Source: Sphingobium sp. (GTDB lineage: Bacteria > Pseudomonadota > Alphaproteobacteria > Sphingomonadales > Sphingomonadaceae). Taken from it: a DNA stretch of 5,647 nt. Positions 5,022 through 5,647 of the stretch are shown in pieces. Made by a program: the position numbers and the translations under genes. Each line of letters begins with the position of its first letter. Positions within the stretch are counted from its first letter, which is position 1. Where the stretch lies: NCBI GenBank assembly GCA_020051025.1, contig JAGVJS010000162.1, forward strand, positions 1 through 5,647, in the 5' to 3' direction. Under the pieces are notes generated by a model. It searched no databases. It saw nothing but the letters and a program-made list of their open reading frames with translations, and was not told where the DNA came from.

Positions 5022-5647
5022 CAATTGACCCAGCCGCCATCGATCACATGGACCGCGCCGGTAGTGAAGGCGGCTTCGTCACTGGCGAGATAGAGGACAA
5101 GGTTCGCAATCTCCTCCGCCCGGCCCAGCCGGCCCATGGGCTGGCGTGCGATGAAGGCGGCCTGCGCCGCTTCATAATCGCCCGTGTCATGCAGCCGCTG
5201 TTGCAGCGAGGGCGTGTCGATCGTGCCGGGGCAGATACAGTTGCAACGCACCCCCTGCCCCACGAAATCGGCAGCGACCGCCTTGGTCAGGCCGATGACG
5301 CCGGCCTTGCTCGCGCCATAGGCGAAGCGGTTGGGGATGCCCTTCACCGAACTGGCGATGGAGGACATATTGACGATCGACCCCGCGCCTCTCTCCACCA
5401 TGGCGGGCAGGAAGGCGCGGATCGTGTGATACATGGCGGTCATGTTGAGCGAGAGGGCGAAGTCCCAATCTTCCTGCGGGCATTCCAATATGTTGCCGGC
5501 ATGGACCACGCCCGCGATATTGGCGAGAATGTCGATCGGGCCGACCTGGGCCGCCAGCGCCCGCACCGCTGCACCATCAGTCGCGTCGAGCGCCAGCAGT
5601 TCGCAGCCCTCCAGCCCTTCCAGCGCGTCCCGGTCCCGGTCGGTGGC
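5021..5647 (-). CDS. SDR dehydrogenase, probable 2-keto-3-deoxy-L-fuconate dehydrogenase, N-terminus missing
   Basis: The frame is open to the right edge, so 208 residues remain and the start with the TGxxxGxG nucleotide-binding motif lies outside; roughly 40 residues are missing. An internal GTG at 5566 is not the start, because SDR-like sequence (ATDRDRDALEGLEGC) continues upstream. In fragment numbering, NIAG is at 43-46, and the catalytic Ser, Tyr and Lys are S96, Y110 and K114 (YGASK). The C-terminal CPGTIDTPS and DGGW motifs are typical. Similarity to mammalian DHRS6/BDH2 is striking, including the three substrate-binding arginines recalled for that enzyme (here R107, R151 and R168). 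Bacterial homologues of this group oxidise 2-keto-3-deoxy-L-fuconate with NAD in non-phosphorylating L-fucose breakdown. The coupled mutarotase gene supports that role. A related 3-hydroxyacid or other SDR activity remains possible. Confidence 0.82.
   Translation of the reverse strand, partial: ATDRDRDALEGLEGCELLALDATDGAAVRALAAQVGPIDILANIAGVVHAGNILECPQEDWDFALSLNMTAMYHTIRAFLPAMVERGAGSIVNMSSIASSVKGIPNRFAYGASKAGVIGLTKAVAADFVGQGVRCNCICPGTIDTPSLQQRLHDTGDYEAAQAAFIARQPMGRLGRAEEIANLVLYLASDEAAFTTGAVHVIDGGWVN

Noticed and set aside
5484..5566. Start of the SDR gene at the internal GTG near 5566
   Set aside because: In-frame SDR-like sequence continues upstream to the window edge, and the Rossmann glycine motif would be missing from such a start.

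Overview
The window looks like chromosomal DNA of a sphingomonad (Alphaproteobacteria, order Sphingomonadales). The coding DNA is GC-rich with strong G/C preference at third codon positions. The proteins resemble Zymomonas/sphingomonad families: a Tat-exported glucose-fructose oxidoreductase (GFOR)-like protein, a periplasmic gluconolactonase and a DUF5597-type GH35 enzyme. This placement comes from recognising families, not from a database search. All genes found concern sugar oxidation or plant polysaccharide side chains. No tRNA, rRNA, insertion sequence or CRISPR array was seen.

Left part (1-2961). A GntP-type aldonate/proton symporter, cut by the left edge, reads leftward from 251. It is separated by a 307-base AT-richer intergenic region from a rightward three-gene cluster: a 93-residue LuxR-type DNA-binding protein (559-840), a GFOR-family oxidoreductase with a twin-arginine signal (872-1975) and an SMP-30-type lactonase with an export signal (1972-2961). 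Oxidoreductase and lactonase overlap by ATGA. The regulator and oxidoreductase share the same ribosome-binding sequence, GGGAGAGGA. Together they suggest a periplasmic route: aldose to aldonolactone, lactone to aldonate, then import by the divergent permease. The intergenic region holds two small inverted repeats beside a perfect TATAAT on the permease strand, and a 47-base two-part hairpin just upstream of the regulator's ribosome-binding site.

Middle (2962-3057). Between the convergent gene groups lies a short palindrome-rich stretch that looks like a degenerate inverted pair of REP-like elements and may serve as a shared transcription end.

Right part (3058-5647). A leftward operon, read from the right edge inward, holds an SDR dehydrogenase close to DHRS6/2-keto-3-deoxy-L-fuconate dehydrogenase (its N-terminus lies outside the window), an L-rhamnose/L-fucose mutarotase-family protein, and a secreted GH35 beta-galactosidase-like enzyme with a DUF5597-type C-terminus. 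The SDR stop and mutarotase start overlap (TGATG), and the GH35 gene follows after 11 bases. Deoxy-sugar catabolism next to a beta-galactosidase suggests use of galactose/L-fucose side chains such as those of fucosylated xyloglucan; this is inference. No radically new system is evident. The points most worth a second look are the sensor-less LuxR protein with its leader hairpin, the missing N-terminal arm of the GFOR-like enzyme, and the possible link between the two operons.
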